Positions 43,771 to 53,391 of a stretch of 64,000 bases of DNA are shown here, piece by piece (the first letter of the stretch is position 1; each line of letters opens with the position of its first letter). Both the position numbers and the translations under genes were made by a program. The notes under the pieces were generated by a model. The model searched no databases, was not told the DNA's origin, and saw only the letters and a program-made list of their open reading frames with translations. Source of the stretch: CAZBSE01 sp964610385 (GTDB lineage Bacteria > Actinomycetota > Humimicrobiia > Humimicrobiales > Humimicrobiaceae); assembly GCA_964610385.1 (NCBI GenBank), contig CAZSXW010000003.1:62001-126000 (forward strand), given 5' to 3'.

Positions 43771-44598
43771 ATGTATGAGATAATATTCTTAGGAACTGAA
43801 AAGTCATGGAAATCTGTGTCAGCATTAGAATATTTAATTAGTGCCAATTATCCTGTAACAAAAATTCTTACAAATCCTAATTCTAGAAGAAATAAAAAAA
43901 GTTTTATGGGAAGAGTTATATTATTAATACTAAATATTTTAGAATTTTTCTTAATGAGTATAAGGAATAAGAGATTTAGTATTAGATATATGCCACTTTT
44001 AAAAAGAATTTTTATAAGAGAAAATGATTGGAAAGGAAAATCCTTGAAAAAAATAGCCGATAATTTTGTTATTCCTGTTTTTTACAGTGATGAAAACTAT
44101 AAATTTGATAATGATATATTTAAAGATATTGATGAAAAGGTAATATTATTATCTTGTGGCTGGCAATGGAAAGTACAGGATAGTTTTATTACTAATAAGA
44201 ATATAATCCCAATTAATATACATGATTCTTTTTTACCGAATTATAAAAGTGGGAATATTACTTATGCTCCTATTATAAATTATGAAAAATATTCAGGTGT
44301 AAGTGCACACATAATGACCAATATTTTCGATGATGGTCTAATAATTGCTCAAAAACAAATTAAAATTGAAAATAAATATAGGTATGAGATTTTATATGAA
44401 AGACGGAAGATAACACCGGAGGTTATTGATTTAGCGATACTAAAAATAAATAGGGAAGAAAAAGATTTCAAAGAGAATTTAGCAAAAAAATTTTATAATA
44501 GATGTAGTTATAAGGTATATATAAAATATCTTTTTGTAAACTTCATAAGAAAAGTTTTTCTTTTGAAACCTATAAAATATCCTCCTTTAAAAAGATGA
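43771..44598 (+). CDS. Formyltransferase-fold protein, likely sugar N-formyltransferase
   Basis: A 275-residue protein with a formyl-transferase N-terminal fold. The key block is INIHDSFLPNYKSGN followed by YSGVSAHIMTNIFDDGLIIAQ, close to the Fmt pattern NIHPS..LPxYRG...TGVT...D.G. The His and the Asp of DDG are kept, but Pro after NIH is replaced by Asp, and the Asn partner is not clear. Such enzymes use 10-formyltetrahydrofolate to formylate an amino sugar. No C-terminal tRNA-binding domain is present, so it is not the initiator-tRNA enzyme. It overlaps the next gene (ATGA). Amino-sugar formylation fits the local amino-sugar genes. Confidence 0.72.
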   Translation: MYEIIFLGTEKSWKSVSALEYLISANYPVTKILTNPNSRRNKKSFMGRVILLILNILEFFLMSIRNKRFSIRYMPLLKRIFIRENDWKGKSLKKIADNFVIPVFYSDENYKFDNDIFKDIDEKVILLSCGWQWKVQDSFITNKNIIPINIHDSFLPNYKSGNITYAPIINYEKYSGVSAHIMTNIFDDGLIIAQKQIKIENKYRYEILYERRKITPEVIDLAILKINREEKDFKENLAKKFYNRCSYKVYIKYLFVNFIRKVFLLKPIKYPPLKR

Positions 44599-45404
44599 GT
44601 ATAAATAATAAAGTTATAAAATTTTGGGACGAAAAGGGATTAAGTAATATTTATAGTTCAACCTGTAATGAAGATACTATAATATCTTTTTCCAAAAATG
44701 AGACTGAGAAATATTTTTTAAAGTATTTTTTAATTAAATACAAGAGTGATAATAAATTTGCATTGGATATCGGATCAGGGCTTGGGCGTTTCACAATATT
44801 TTTATCTAAGTTTTTTAATTATGTGGTGTCTTTAGAGCCTTCTGAAAAATTACATAAACAATTAAAAAATAATCTAAGAGAATATAGAAATACTTTTTGT
44901 ATTAATAAAGATTTTTATAGTTTCTTAGCAAATAATAAGGACAAGTTTGATTTAATTTTAATTAGCGGTTTATTTTATTTGATGAATGATCATCAGGTAA
45001 TTGATTTTCTGAAAAAATGTAAATCTATATTAAATATTAATGGAATTATAGTAATTCGTGATTTTATATCAAGAAAAACTTATGAGACAAACTCAAGTTA
45101 TATTAGTGGTATTAAATGCTGCTATAGGAATATCGGTTGGTGGAATGATCGTTCGAAAATTATTGGGATGAATATTTTAAATATAAAGAAAGCTAATATT
45201 GGTTATGGATATTTTAAGAAGTTAATAAATTATGCTTTAAAGAAAAAGTACTTAAGGAAAATTTACTTGATATTGGAATTTATATTAAGAAATGGATTAA
45301 TTAATAAATTATTTTTTGAGTTATGTAAGATAAGTCCATTGATTTTTATAAATAAAGATAAGATAAAAACTATTTTTTTAATATTGAAATCAAATGCTGT
45401 ATAG
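44595..45404 (+). CDS. Class I SAM-dependent methyltransferase
   Basis: A 269-residue methyltransferase with LDIGSGLGRFTIFLSKFF as SAM motif I and VSLEPSEKLHKQL as motif II, then FDLILISGLFYLM. The C-terminal 80 residues are Lys/Ile-rich. It is tied to the genes on both sides: a 4-base overlap upstream and an 11-base overlap with the ATP-grasp gene downstream. The product likely acts on the same substrate pathway as the formyltransferase-like and ATP-grasp enzymes. The exact target is unknown. Confidence 0.8.
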   Translation: MSINNKVIKFWDEKGLSNIYSSTCNEDTIISFSKNETEKYFLKYFLIKYKSDNKFALDIGSGLGRFTIFLSKFFNYVVSLEPSEKLHKQLKNNLREYRNTFCINKDFYSFLANNKDKFDLILISGLFYLMNDHQVIDFLKKCKSILNINGIIVIRDFISRKTYETNSSYISGIKCCYRNIGWWNDRSKIIGMNILNIKKANIGYGYFKKLINYALKKKYLRKIYLILEFILRNGLINKLFFELCKISPLIFINKDKIKTIFLILKSNAV

Positions 45405-46653
45405 AAGATTAGAAGAATATTTTAATAGTGATATCAATACTGCCTTGGTTTTTAATGTTAACTTCAATGGTTTGGGTGTAATAAGGAGTTTATCTAAAGA
45501 AGGTATCCCGGTTATAGCACTAGATTGTTCAAATAACTCTCTTGGAAGGTATACAAGATTTGCTTCATTCTATAAAGTACCTAATCCAAAAATACAAGAG
45601 AGTGAATTTATAAAGAATTTAATAGTACTTGGTAAAAATTTTAAAAAGAAGCCGGTTTTATTTCCAACAAATGATATTTGGAGTATTCCTATATCTAAAT
45701 ATAAGAAAGATATAAAAAAATATTTTCTGACATATAATCCTTCATACAAGGTAATAGATATAATAATAAATAAAAAAAAATTTTATAGTTGGTGTAAAAA
45801 GAAGAATTTTAATATTCCTAATGTATACGCTTTTAAAGACATGAACTCTTTAGAAGATAAAGATTTTCCTTTGATTATTAAACCTCTCGCAAGAGAGATG
45901 TCTTCAGATAGTTTAATTAATAAACAGAAATCCGAAGAGTATGATAAGAACAGGTTAATTACCATTACTAATAAAAAGAATATAGATGCCATTTTAGAAA
46001 ATCTTAATGAGAATGAATATATATTGCAAGAAAAAGTAATTGGAGATTCTTCTAGAATGTATGCAGTAGGTATATACGCTGATTGTAATAGTAATGTTGT
46101 TGGGTTATTCTGTGGGAAAAAAATTAGGGGTTACCCTTATGAGTTCGGTGATTGTATTGTTGGAGAAAGTTTGTATATAAAGGAATTAGTTGACTTGTCT
46201 ATAATTCTGATTAAAGAACTGAATTATACAGGAATTGCTGAGATTGAGTATAAGAAAGATATTATTACTGGGGAATATAAATTAATAGAGGTTAATCCCA
46301 GGACATGGTCTTGGATAGGAATTACACCTTATGCAGGAGTAAACCTTCCTTTTATTGCTTATAATGATTTAGTTTATAATGTCAAACCTCGCAGCATCAT
46401 CAGATCCAAAGGCAAGGTTATATGGATTAGAGTAGTTGATGATATAATTAATAACCTTTTTCTATATGGGAAAAAGGATAGAATATCTCTATTTTATTTA
46501 TTAAAGGAGTATAGAAAGTATAGTAAAAGAATTTTTATAGAAACATGTGAAAAAGATACAAGAGTTTTATTAGCATATATTTTTATAAAATTCAAATCTT
46601 TAATAGGCAAAGCTTTTAAAAGAATAAAAAATTTAAGAAGATTTAAGTTATGA
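45394..46653 (+). CDS. ATP-grasp ligase-like protein
   Basis: A 419-residue protein. The N-terminal domain resembles the pre-ATP-grasp fold (ALVFNVNFNGLGVIRSLSKEG). The ATP-grasp core contains DFPLIIKPLAREMS (ATP-binding Lys), EYILQEKVIGDSSRMY, and the metal-binding LIEVNPRTWSW. Such enzymes join a carboxylate to an amine or thiol via acyl phosphate. In glycan loci they can attach amino acids to uronic acids, a plausible role here given ugd and the WbpA-like gene. It overlaps both neighbours. The fold is secure, the substrate is not. Confidence 0.82.
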   Translation: MLYRRLEEYFNSDINTALVFNVNFNGLGVIRSLSKEGIPVIALDCSNNSLGRYTRFASFYKVPNPKIQESEFIKNLIVLGKNFKKKPVLFPTNDIWSIPISKYKKDIKKYFLTYNPSYKVIDIIINKKKFYSWCKKKNFNIPNVYAFKDMNSLEDKDFPLIIKPLAREMSSDSLINKQKSEEYDKNRLITITNKKNIDAILENLNENEYILQEKVIGDSSRMYAVGIYADCNSNVVGLFCGKKIRGYPYEFGDCIVGESLYIKELVDLSIILIKELNYTGIAEIEYKKDIITGEYKLIEVNPRTWSWIGITPYAGVNLPFIAYNDLVYNVKPRSIIRSKGKVIWIRVVDDIINNLFLYGKKDRISLFYLLKEYRKYSKRIFIETCEKDTRVLLAYIFIKFKSLIGKAFKRIKNLRRFKL

Positions 46654-48107
46654 TTTATATTGCGATACAAAATATTGATTTTATAATCCAAATTAGATAT
46701 ATACTTGATTATTTTCTATTATTTTTTGACACAGAATATAAAGTTGTTCTTTATAAGGAATTGGAACTTTTAGAGATTTCAAATTGGAACTTGCTAATTT
46801 CTTATGGAAATAATAAACCAGAAAAAAAATGTTCTAATAAAATTCATATTTATGAATCTTATCTTTTCAAGAAAGACTATTTAAAACCAAGTTCCTTACC
46901 ATTTACCCCTTTAGAAAAATTTAATGGCATACCAATATTATATGAAGGCTGTAAGAAAATTGCAGACCATATTAGAGTTGAATTCAATGATGATGAAAAA
47001 TTAATAGAAACGGATATAGACATTATCGCTGGTTCTTTTTTTATGTTAACCGGGTATGAGGAATATCTAATGAGCGAAAGGGATGAATTTGGAAGGTTTC
47101 CTTCAAGAGATAGTATGGCCTTTAAAGAGGGATTTTTAAATAAGCCGATTGTAAATATATATATAAATCTGCTATGGAAATGGATTAACAAATTGAACTT
47201 TAAGATAAGGAAGAAAAAAATTTGGAATGGTAAAGAATTTTCTTTCTGTCTCACTCATGATATTGATTTATTAAAAAATTATTCGTTTATACCGCCATTA
47301 AAAAGGATTACGCATTTTTTTTTAGAAAAAGATAATAAGAGAGCTTTATCAATATTTAGTGAATATATTAGATCTATAGTAGGCTTAGATTGCGGTAGAA
47401 TTGAAAGTCTTATTAAGTTAGATAAAAGATATGGATTGATATCAACTTTTTTTTTAAAGGGTGGGGGTAATACTGAGTACGATGATGATTATTATAAAAA
47501 TAATACTATTTTAAAAAAGATTATTAGTAGTATTAAAAAATATGGGAATGAAATTGCACTACATGGGAGTTTTAATTCCTTTGAAAACTTGGATATTATA
47601 AAATCGGAAAAAAAATATCTTGAAAAGTTATCGGAAGATGAAATTTTTGGGATAAGGCAACATTGTTTAAGATTTTCAATTCCTAAAACTTGGGATATAC
47701 AAGAAAAAGCCGGGTTTATATATGATTCAAGCCTAGTTTTTGCTGATAATGTTGGATTTAAGTGTGGAGTTTGTTTTCCATTTAAGCCTTTTAATTTAAT
47801 TGATAATAGAATTCTAAATATATGGGAGATACCATTAATTGTAATGGATGGAAGTTTATTTGATTATCAATGTTTGAAACCAGGCGATGGATTTAAAATA
47901 GTTGTTAGTTTGATTAAAGAGGTGAGAAAATATAATGGAATCTTTAATTTACTTTGGCATAATACTTCTATGTCTAAATCTAAAGGGCTGTACCCGGGCT
48001 GGGATACAGTTTACATCAGTATAATAAATTATCTTTTAAAATATAATATTTACAATAATTCGTTAGTTGAAACTGTGAGAACGTGGAAATATAATTTTAA
48101 AAAGTAA
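46650..48107 (+). CDS. Polysaccharide deacetylase-like (CE4) protein
   Basis: A 485-residue protein. An N-terminal region (about 1-190) of unknown type precedes a NodB-like domain. Motif 1 is LTHDIDLLKN (Asp204, Asp206) and motif 2 is ALHGSFNSFENL (His305). A conserved IRQHCLRFS (Arg336, His338) follows, with a late LLWHNTSMSK motif. No signal peptide is seen, so it would act on a cytoplasmic lipid-linked or nucleotide sugar rather than on exported polymer. It overlaps the ATP-grasp gene by 4 bases (ATGA). Confidence 0.8.
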   Translation: MIYIAIQNIDFIIQIRYILDYFLLFFDTEYKVVLYKELELLEISNWNLLISYGNNKPEKKCSNKIHIYESYLFKKDYLKPSSLPFTPLEKFNGIPILYEGCKKIADHIRVEFNDDEKLIETDIDIIAGSFFMLTGYEEYLMSERDEFGRFPSRDSMAFKEGFLNKPIVNIYINLLWKWINKLNFKIRKKKIWNGKEFSFCLTHDIDLLKNYSFIPPLKRITHFFLEKDNKRALSIFSEYIRSIVGLDCGRIESLIKLDKRYGLISTFFLKGGGNTEYDDDYYKNNTILKKIISSIKKYGNEIALHGSFNSFENLDIIKSEKKYLEKLSEDEIFGIRQHCLRFSIPKTWDIQEKAGFIYDSSLVFADNVGFKCGVCFPFKPFNLIDNRILNIWEIPLIVMDGSLFDYQCLKPGDGFKIVVSLIKEVRKYNGIFNLLWHNTSMSKSKGLYPGWDTVYISIINYLLKYNIYNNSLVETVRTWKYNFKK

Positions 48108-48145
48108 TCTAACAGAGCTAATTTTAATTATTTTATTTAATTATT

Positions 48146-49267
48146 GTGATGAAAATATTATCAATTATAGGTACAAGACCTCAATTCATTAAGCTCTATC
48201 CTATTTGTAAAGCAATAAAAAATTTTAACAAAGACGCTAATAGGATAAATCATGTAATTATAAACACAGGCCAGCATTTTAGTGAATCGATGTCTAATAT
48301 TTTTATTAGCGAATTAAAAATCAATGAACCTGATTATAATTTAGATATTGTAGAAGATACACAATTGGCACAAGTGGGTAATATGATACTAAAACTTGAG
48401 GAAGTTTTGCTTAAAGAGTGCCCTGATATTATTTTGGTATATGGAGATACAAATTCAACATTGGCAGGAGCACTTGCTGCTAAAAAATTAAATTTTAAAC
48501 TTGCTCATATAGAAGCCGGGCTAAGAAGTTTTAATAGGAGTATGCAGGAAGAATTAAATAGGATTATAACTGATGGAATATCCGATATCTTGTTTTGCCC
48601 AACTAAGAATGCATTAAAAAATTTAAGAAAAGAGGGATTTCTGCTAAAGGGTAGTAATTGTGATGTATATAATATCGGAGATGTTATGTATGACGCATTT
48701 CTGTTGCTTAAGGGAATAGCTTTATCAAAATCGAAAATAATAGATAAAATATTTGGTCGGGAGAAGAAAAATTATATTTTAGTTACTATCCATAGAGCAG
48801 AAAATACTGATAATGTTAATAAATTAAGCAAGATTTTAAATCTACTATATAAGATTTCAAAAAGGAAATACATTATTTTCCCTATTCATCCAAGAACTAA
48901 AAAAAGGATAGATTATGAGATGTTAGAAAGATTAGATACAAAAAAAGTGAAAATAATTAATCCCGTCTCTTATTTTGATATGCTTAAATTAGAGGGAAAT
49001 GCTGATTTTATAATTACGGATTCGGGAGGCGTTCAAAAAGAAGCTTATTTCTTTAATAAAATTTGTATAACTTTAAGGGATGAGACTGAGTGGATAGAGA
49101 CTTTAAAAAATAATTGTAATTACCTGGTTGGTGTAAAAAATATGGATTACAGGAGAATATTTGATGTTTTAAAGGATAAGCGGGATTTTAAATTTTTAAA
49201 AGGATTATTTGGTGATGGAAAGGCAGGTATTAAAATTATTAGATTATTAAGTGGATTTCCAATTTAA
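48146..49267 (+). CDS. UDP-HexNAc 2-epimerase (WecB/WbpI type)
   Basis: A 373-residue GT-B-fold epimerase. It shows IIGTRPQFIKLYPI, VYGDTNSTLAGALAAKK, HIEAGLRSFNRSMQEE, VTIHRAENTDN, ITDSGGVQKEAYF and TLRDETEWIETL. WecB makes UDP-ManNAc; WbpI turns UDP-GlcNAc3NAcA into UDP-ManNAc3NAcA. The fusion enzyme and the aminotransferase upstream favour the WbpI role, since the window holds that pathway's other steps. Plain WecB activity is the alternative. It follows the CE4 gene by 38 bases. Confidence 0.9.
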   Translation: MMKILSIIGTRPQFIKLYPICKAIKNFNKDANRINHVIINTGQHFSESMSNIFISELKINEPDYNLDIVEDTQLAQVGNMILKLEEVLLKECPDIILVYGDTNSTLAGALAAKKLNFKLAHIEAGLRSFNRSMQEELNRIITDGISDILFCPTKNALKNLRKEGFLLKGSNCDVYNIGDVMYDAFLLLKGIALSKSKIIDKIFGREKKNYILVTIHRAENTDNVNKLSKILNLLYKISKRKYIIFPIHPRTKKRIDYEMLERLDTKKVKIINPVSYFDMLKLEGNADFIITDSGGVQKEAYFFNKICITLRDETEWIETLKNNCNYLVGVKNMDYRRIFDVLKDKRDFKFLKGLFGDGKAGIKIIRLLSGFPI

Positions 49268-49393
49268 GAATTGTTGTATTTTTAAAGATTTAAAAGAATT
49301 GAGTGTACTGTGATTTTAGATAAAAGGAGTGAGTTTAATAAAAACTTAATAAATTTGTTTTAATGATTCAATTTAAATACTTTATGGAGCTTT

Positions 49394-50593
49394 ATGAAAA
49401 AAATATTTTTTTTGATTGAATTCTTACCCTTTGAGAGAAGAATGCCAGGGATAAGATTAAAAGAGGTAATGAGATATTTAATCAGAACCAATTGCGAGGT
49501 TTTTTCATATTCATTTTTAAATAGAGAATTTTTTAAGTATGGATTTTATAAAAAGAGTTTAAAAAAATTAAACCTTTTTGTATATATTGGTAAGGATTAT
49601 GAAAATAAAAATTCTTTACTGAAGTTTTTTTATAAATTTATTATGACAATTAAATCAGTAAAGTATATAAAAGAAATTATAGTTGCTAATAATATAAAAA
49701 AAATATGGATTTCTACTCCTAAAATATACCCATTATTTTTTATATATATAGCTAGAGTTTTTAGGACTTTTAGACAATTAGAGGTTATTTTAGAATATAG
49801 AGATGTATGGTCTTTGAATGAGCAGTTAAATTTCCTAAGATTGAAGAGGTGCTTACTTTTTAATATTGAGAAGCTTTTAATAAAAAGAATTAATAAATTT
49901 ATTTTTGCTACTGAGCTGGTTAAAAAAACCTATGTGAATTGCTTTAGCCATATAAATAAGAAGATTTATAATGGATTAGTGTTGTATACAGGATTTAATC
50001 CTAATTACTATAAAAAGAAGATAAGAAAAGACAATAAATTAATATTCACTTATGCAGGTTCTTTTTACCATAGCCGGGATCCTTCATTCTTTTTAAAAAC
50101 TTTTTTTAATTTTATTGAAATCAAAAACTGTCGTAATGATATAGTGATCTATTTGATAGTAAATTATTGTCAGCCAGATATATATAACAATCTTATAGAA
50201 GAAATAGCTAAAAAAAACCTTCAGGGAAGTGTCAAAATTCTAAACACCATTACTCGTAGGAAAGTAATTGATTATTTAAGCAACTCAGACATCTTAGTTA
50301 TACTAACTCATAGTAAAAAGGGTAGTTATGATGCACTACCAGGTAAAATAGCGGAATATGTCGGTGCTAAAAAGAACATACTTGCTATTTCTAATGATCC
50401 ATTGGTGATACGGGCTATTAAGAATGATAAGTTAGGATGGGTCTGCAGTCATGGTGATAAAAAAGCTCTAATGAATATTTTTACGGAGATATATGAAAGC
50501 TGGAAACATAAATCCTTAGTATTTAGAGGAGACTATGTGAAATATAGCATAAATGAAAGATTTAGTGAATTAAACACTTTCTTATTTAAATAA
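49394..50593 (+). CDS. Glycosyltransferase (GT-B, family 4-like)
   Basis: A 399-residue protein with a GT-B layout: N-terminal FLIEFLPFERRMPGIRLKEV, central FTYAGSFYHSRDPSFFL, then VKILNTITRRKVIDYLSNSDILVIL and DALPGKIAEYVGAKKNILAI. A GT4-type EX7E pair is not obvious. It likely adds one sugar of the repeat unit at the inner membrane. It lies after a 126-base AT-rich spacer with no clear promoter. Donor and acceptor unknown. Confidence 0.78.
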   Translation: MKKIFFLIEFLPFERRMPGIRLKEVMRYLIRTNCEVFSYSFLNREFFKYGFYKKSLKKLNLFVYIGKDYENKNSLLKFFYKFIMTIKSVKYIKEIIVANNIKKIWISTPKIYPLFFIYIARVFRTFRQLEVILEYRDVWSLNEQLNFLRLKRCLLFNIEKLLIKRINKFIFATELVKKTYVNCFSHINKKIYNGLVLYTGFNPNYYKKKIRKDNKLIFTYAGSFYHSRDPSFFLKTFFNFIEIKNCRNDIVIYLIVNYCQPDIYNNLIEEIAKKNLQGSVKILNTITRRKVIDYLSNSDILVILTHSKKGSYDALPGKIAEYVGAKKNILAISNDPLVIRAIKNDKLGWVCSHGDKKALMNIFTEIYESWKHKSLVFRGDYVKYSINERFSELNTFLFK

Positions 50594-50690
50594 TATTAGT
50601 GACGATTATTTATTGAAATATAGTGATTATAATATAATCGGTTGAAAATTTTTTATAAGTTTTTATTAAGAATAAGAAATAAAAATAAAA

Positions 50691-51821
50691 TTGTTGGAAG
50701 AAAGTAATAAGAGAATTATCTTGAGATTCATTTATAGTCATGCGAGATTACCAAAAGACCGGGAATTGATTACTGGCATTAATTCAGCAGCGGATAGGTT
50801 ACTAAGTAAACTAGAAAATTTGGATATAGATTCACTGGATATATCAGGCTATAACAGGCGATATTTTGGAAGTAAATTAGCTAATTTAGATAAGCATTTA
50901 AAATTATGTTTATATATCCTGTTGTTGTCTCTTTCTAATTCAGATATACAAATCAGTAGATTTGTTTTCTTAGATTATGGTGGTGGTTCTGGTATATTAT
51001 GCTTGCTGGCTAAAGAATTGGGAGTAGGCACTGTAATATATAGTGATATATATGATATATCTTGTAACGATGCAAGGAATATTGCAAAATCAATTGGAAA
51101 TGAAGCAGATTATTATATTAATGGTGACATTGATGATGTGATTGATTTCTTAAGGAAAAATGAAATCAATTGTAATGTGATTGCGTCTTACGATGTAATT
51201 GAGCATATATATGATATTGGATCCTTCTTTAACAAGATACCTATTTTATCTAATGGTCCATTAACTGTTGTTGTATCATCAGGTGCTAATACTTTTAATC
51301 TATTAATAAAGAAGAAACTTATGAAAAAACAGCTTGAAGTAGAATACAAAGATCGAGAAGATAAATTTAATCATAAGGACAGAGACTGTTTAAAATCCTA
51401 TTATAAGGCAAGAACAGAAATAATTTATGAATATCTAAAAAAGCTTGATAAAGAGATAACTGATAAGGAAATCACGCAATTAACTCAGAATACTAGAGGT
51501 ATGGTCAAGACAGATATCCAGAGGTGTGTATATGAATATCTGAGAATAGGGAAGTTTCCTCCAAAGCCGAGTCACCCAACTAATACTTGTGATCCATATA
51601 CGGGTAATTGGACGGAACATTTAATGAATCCATATGGCCTAGGGAAAATTTTAGTAAAGAAAGGCTTTAAGGTAGAAATTTTAAGTGGTTACTATGGTAT
51701 GACTTCAAAAAGTGTTATCAAAAGATTTCTATTCTATTTTTTAAATTTAGGAATCTATATACTAAAAAAGAAAAGTATTAGATTGGCTCCATTTTATACA
51801 ATATATGGGAAGAGAGATTGA
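50691..51821 (+). CDS. SAM-dependent methyltransferase-like protein
   Basis: A 376-residue protein with a SAM motif LDYGGGSGILCLLAKELG near residue 95, an acidic VIYSDIYDISCNDA, and NVIASYDVIEHIYDIGSFF. It continues beyond a usual methyltransferase core with about 180 further residues, ending in a hydrophobic segment (FLFYFLNLGIYIL). The start is TTG with no good ribosome site, so the true start may differ; codons near 50691 fit the frame best. The target may be a sugar or lipid intermediate. No specific family recognised. Confidence 0.72.
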   Translation: MLEESNKRIILRFIYSHARLPKDRELITGINSAADRLLSKLENLDIDSLDISGYNRRYFGSKLANLDKHLKLCLYILLLSLSNSDIQISRFVFLDYGGGSGILCLLAKELGVGTVIYSDIYDISCNDARNIAKSIGNEADYYINGDIDDVIDFLRKNEINCNVIASYDVIEHIYDIGSFFNKIPILSNGPLTVVVSSGANTFNLLIKKKLMKKQLEVEYKDREDKFNHKDRDCLKSYYKARTEIIYEYLKKLDKEITDKEITQLTQNTRGMVKTDIQRCVYEYLRIGKFPPKPSHPTNTCDPYTGNWTEHLMNPYGLGKILVKKGFKVEILSGYYGMTSKSVIKRFLFYFLNLGIYILKKKSIRLAPFYTIYGKRD

Positions 51822-52068
51822 GTTCAAATAACTGATTGCAACTGCCTGCTAAGTATTTAGAACTAGTTTTATAAAAATTAATAATAGAAAATTAGCTTTT
51901 TTAGCCGAAAACATTTTTAATAAATTTATGATTAAGTAAATATAAAAAAAATAATGAGAATCAAATGTAATTTATGGGCTGATAATTGGGCAGTGTAATA
52001 ATAAAATGGATCGACTATAGTTTATCGTGTTGGAGAAGTTACTTTAGAATGAGATTAAATTTAAAAAA
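51822..52068. other. AT-rich spacer within the cluster
   Basis: A 247-base spacer on an otherwise dense strand, before the first polymerase-like gene. No convincing promoter, hairpin or small ORF with a ribosome site is seen. Confidence 0.4.
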
Positions 52069-53391
52069 GTGTATTACTTAAATAGAAGAAAAAAAAATTT
52101 TATGAATAATATGTGTTTACTCTTACTCTTACTTTTAATGCTAGGCTTTTTTCTTTTCGGCAGAGTCTTTTCACATATTAATCTTAAAATAAATGATTTT
52201 CCTATTTATATAACAGAAGTTTTTTTATTTGTTTCTTTATTGTTAATTATTGCAGGTAGCTTACTTTTTGAAAAAGGAAAAATATATTTACTTTCTTCTC
52301 AAAGAAAAGAATTTGCTTTTCTGTACATGATTTTTCTATTTTCATTTATAAGAGGTTTATTTAATTACGATCTTTATATGGTTTTAAGACAATCTGCTAT
52401 TATTTATTACTCAGCTTTCTATTTTTTAATCCCCATTTTATTAAATAGTGTAAAAAAAATTAAGTGGTTCATTTATATATTATTTTTCTCTAATTGCCTA
52501 TTGATAATATCAGAAATGTTTAAAATTTCGATTCCTGGATTAGGGAGTTTTAGATATTATTATTTTTCTATAGCACTTATTCTATTAATGTTTTGTTCAT
52601 TATTGACAGAGAAAAAAATAGTCAAATTGTTTGCATATATATTAATATTATTGGATTTTATAATTATAATTTTTGATGGAATAAGAGGCAGCTGGGTAAG
52701 TTTGTTTATTTCAGCAGTATTTATTTTTTATCTGTATTTTAGGTTGCCTGTCTTAAGGAAGGATTTGAAGAAAACAATACTCTTCATGATAATTGTTACT
52801 TTAATGATAGTTTTAGTAATATTTTTTATGTCACAATTCAAAACTGATATGTTTCGTAAAATTCTGGATGAATTTGAAGGTATTTATAAATTTAATTATT
52901 TAGACACTGTTCCGGCAAATAATGTAAAATGGAGATTAATGGTTTGGGGAGATATATTTAGAGAATCTTTAAAAGAACCTCTCTTAGGATACGGTCTTGG
53001 AAAACCATTTCTTTCCGAGTCTCTAAGGGAGCGTGGCTGGTTAATACTGGAAGAGGATTGGATGGATCCTCATAATTCTTACCTTTCCATCTTATATAGA
53101 ATTGGATTTGTAGGATTATTTGCTTTTTTATTTATTATTTTTAGGTTCTTTAAGATAACAATAGATTTTATAAATAATTGCAAGGATAATCAGATTAGAA
53201 TTTATATTGCAGGATTTCTAATAACCATCGTTTTCATATTAGGGATCTCTTTATTTGAAGTTGTTTTAGAAGGTCCATTTATGGGAATATTTTTGTGGAT
53301 TAATATGGGGATAGTAATTTCACTCATAAGGATTTATAAAATAAAAGTAAATTCTAAAAGTAAGATTTCAAATGTTCAACTGGCAAAATAA
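52069..53391 (+). CDS. Wzy/O-antigen ligase-like polymerase, copy 1
   Basis: A 440-residue membrane protein with about 10-12 segments. The Wzy_C-type region FDGIRGSWVSLFISAVF is followed by a large outer loop with LMVWGDIFRESLKEPLLGYGLG and DPHNSYLSILYRIGFVGLFAF, the usual ligase/polymerase loop ending. It polymerises or ligates lipid-linked units outside the membrane. The predicted start is GTG at 52069 with no ribosome site; ATG codons at 52102 or nearby are alternatives. It overlaps the next gene by 20 bases. Confidence 0.85.
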   Translation: MYYLNRRKKNFMNNMCLLLLLLLMLGFFLFGRVFSHINLKINDFPIYITEVFLFVSLLLIIAGSLLFEKGKIYLLSSQRKEFAFLYMIFLFSFIRGLFNYDLYMVLRQSAIIYYSAFYFLIPILLNSVKKIKWFIYILFFSNCLLIISEMFKISIPGLGSFRYYYFSIALILLMFCSLLTEKKIVKLFAYILILLDFIIIIFDGIRGSWVSLFISAVFIFYLYFRLPVLRKDLKKTILFMIIVTLMIVLVIFFMSQFKTDMFRKILDEFEGIYKFNYLDTVPANNVKWRLMVWGDIFRESLKEPLLGYGLGKPFLSESLRERGWLILEEDWMDPHNSYLSILYRIGFVGLFAFLFIIFRFFKITIDFINNCKDNQIRIYIAGFLITIVFILGISLFEVVLEGPFMGIFLWINMGIVISLIRIYKIKVNSKSKISNVQLAK

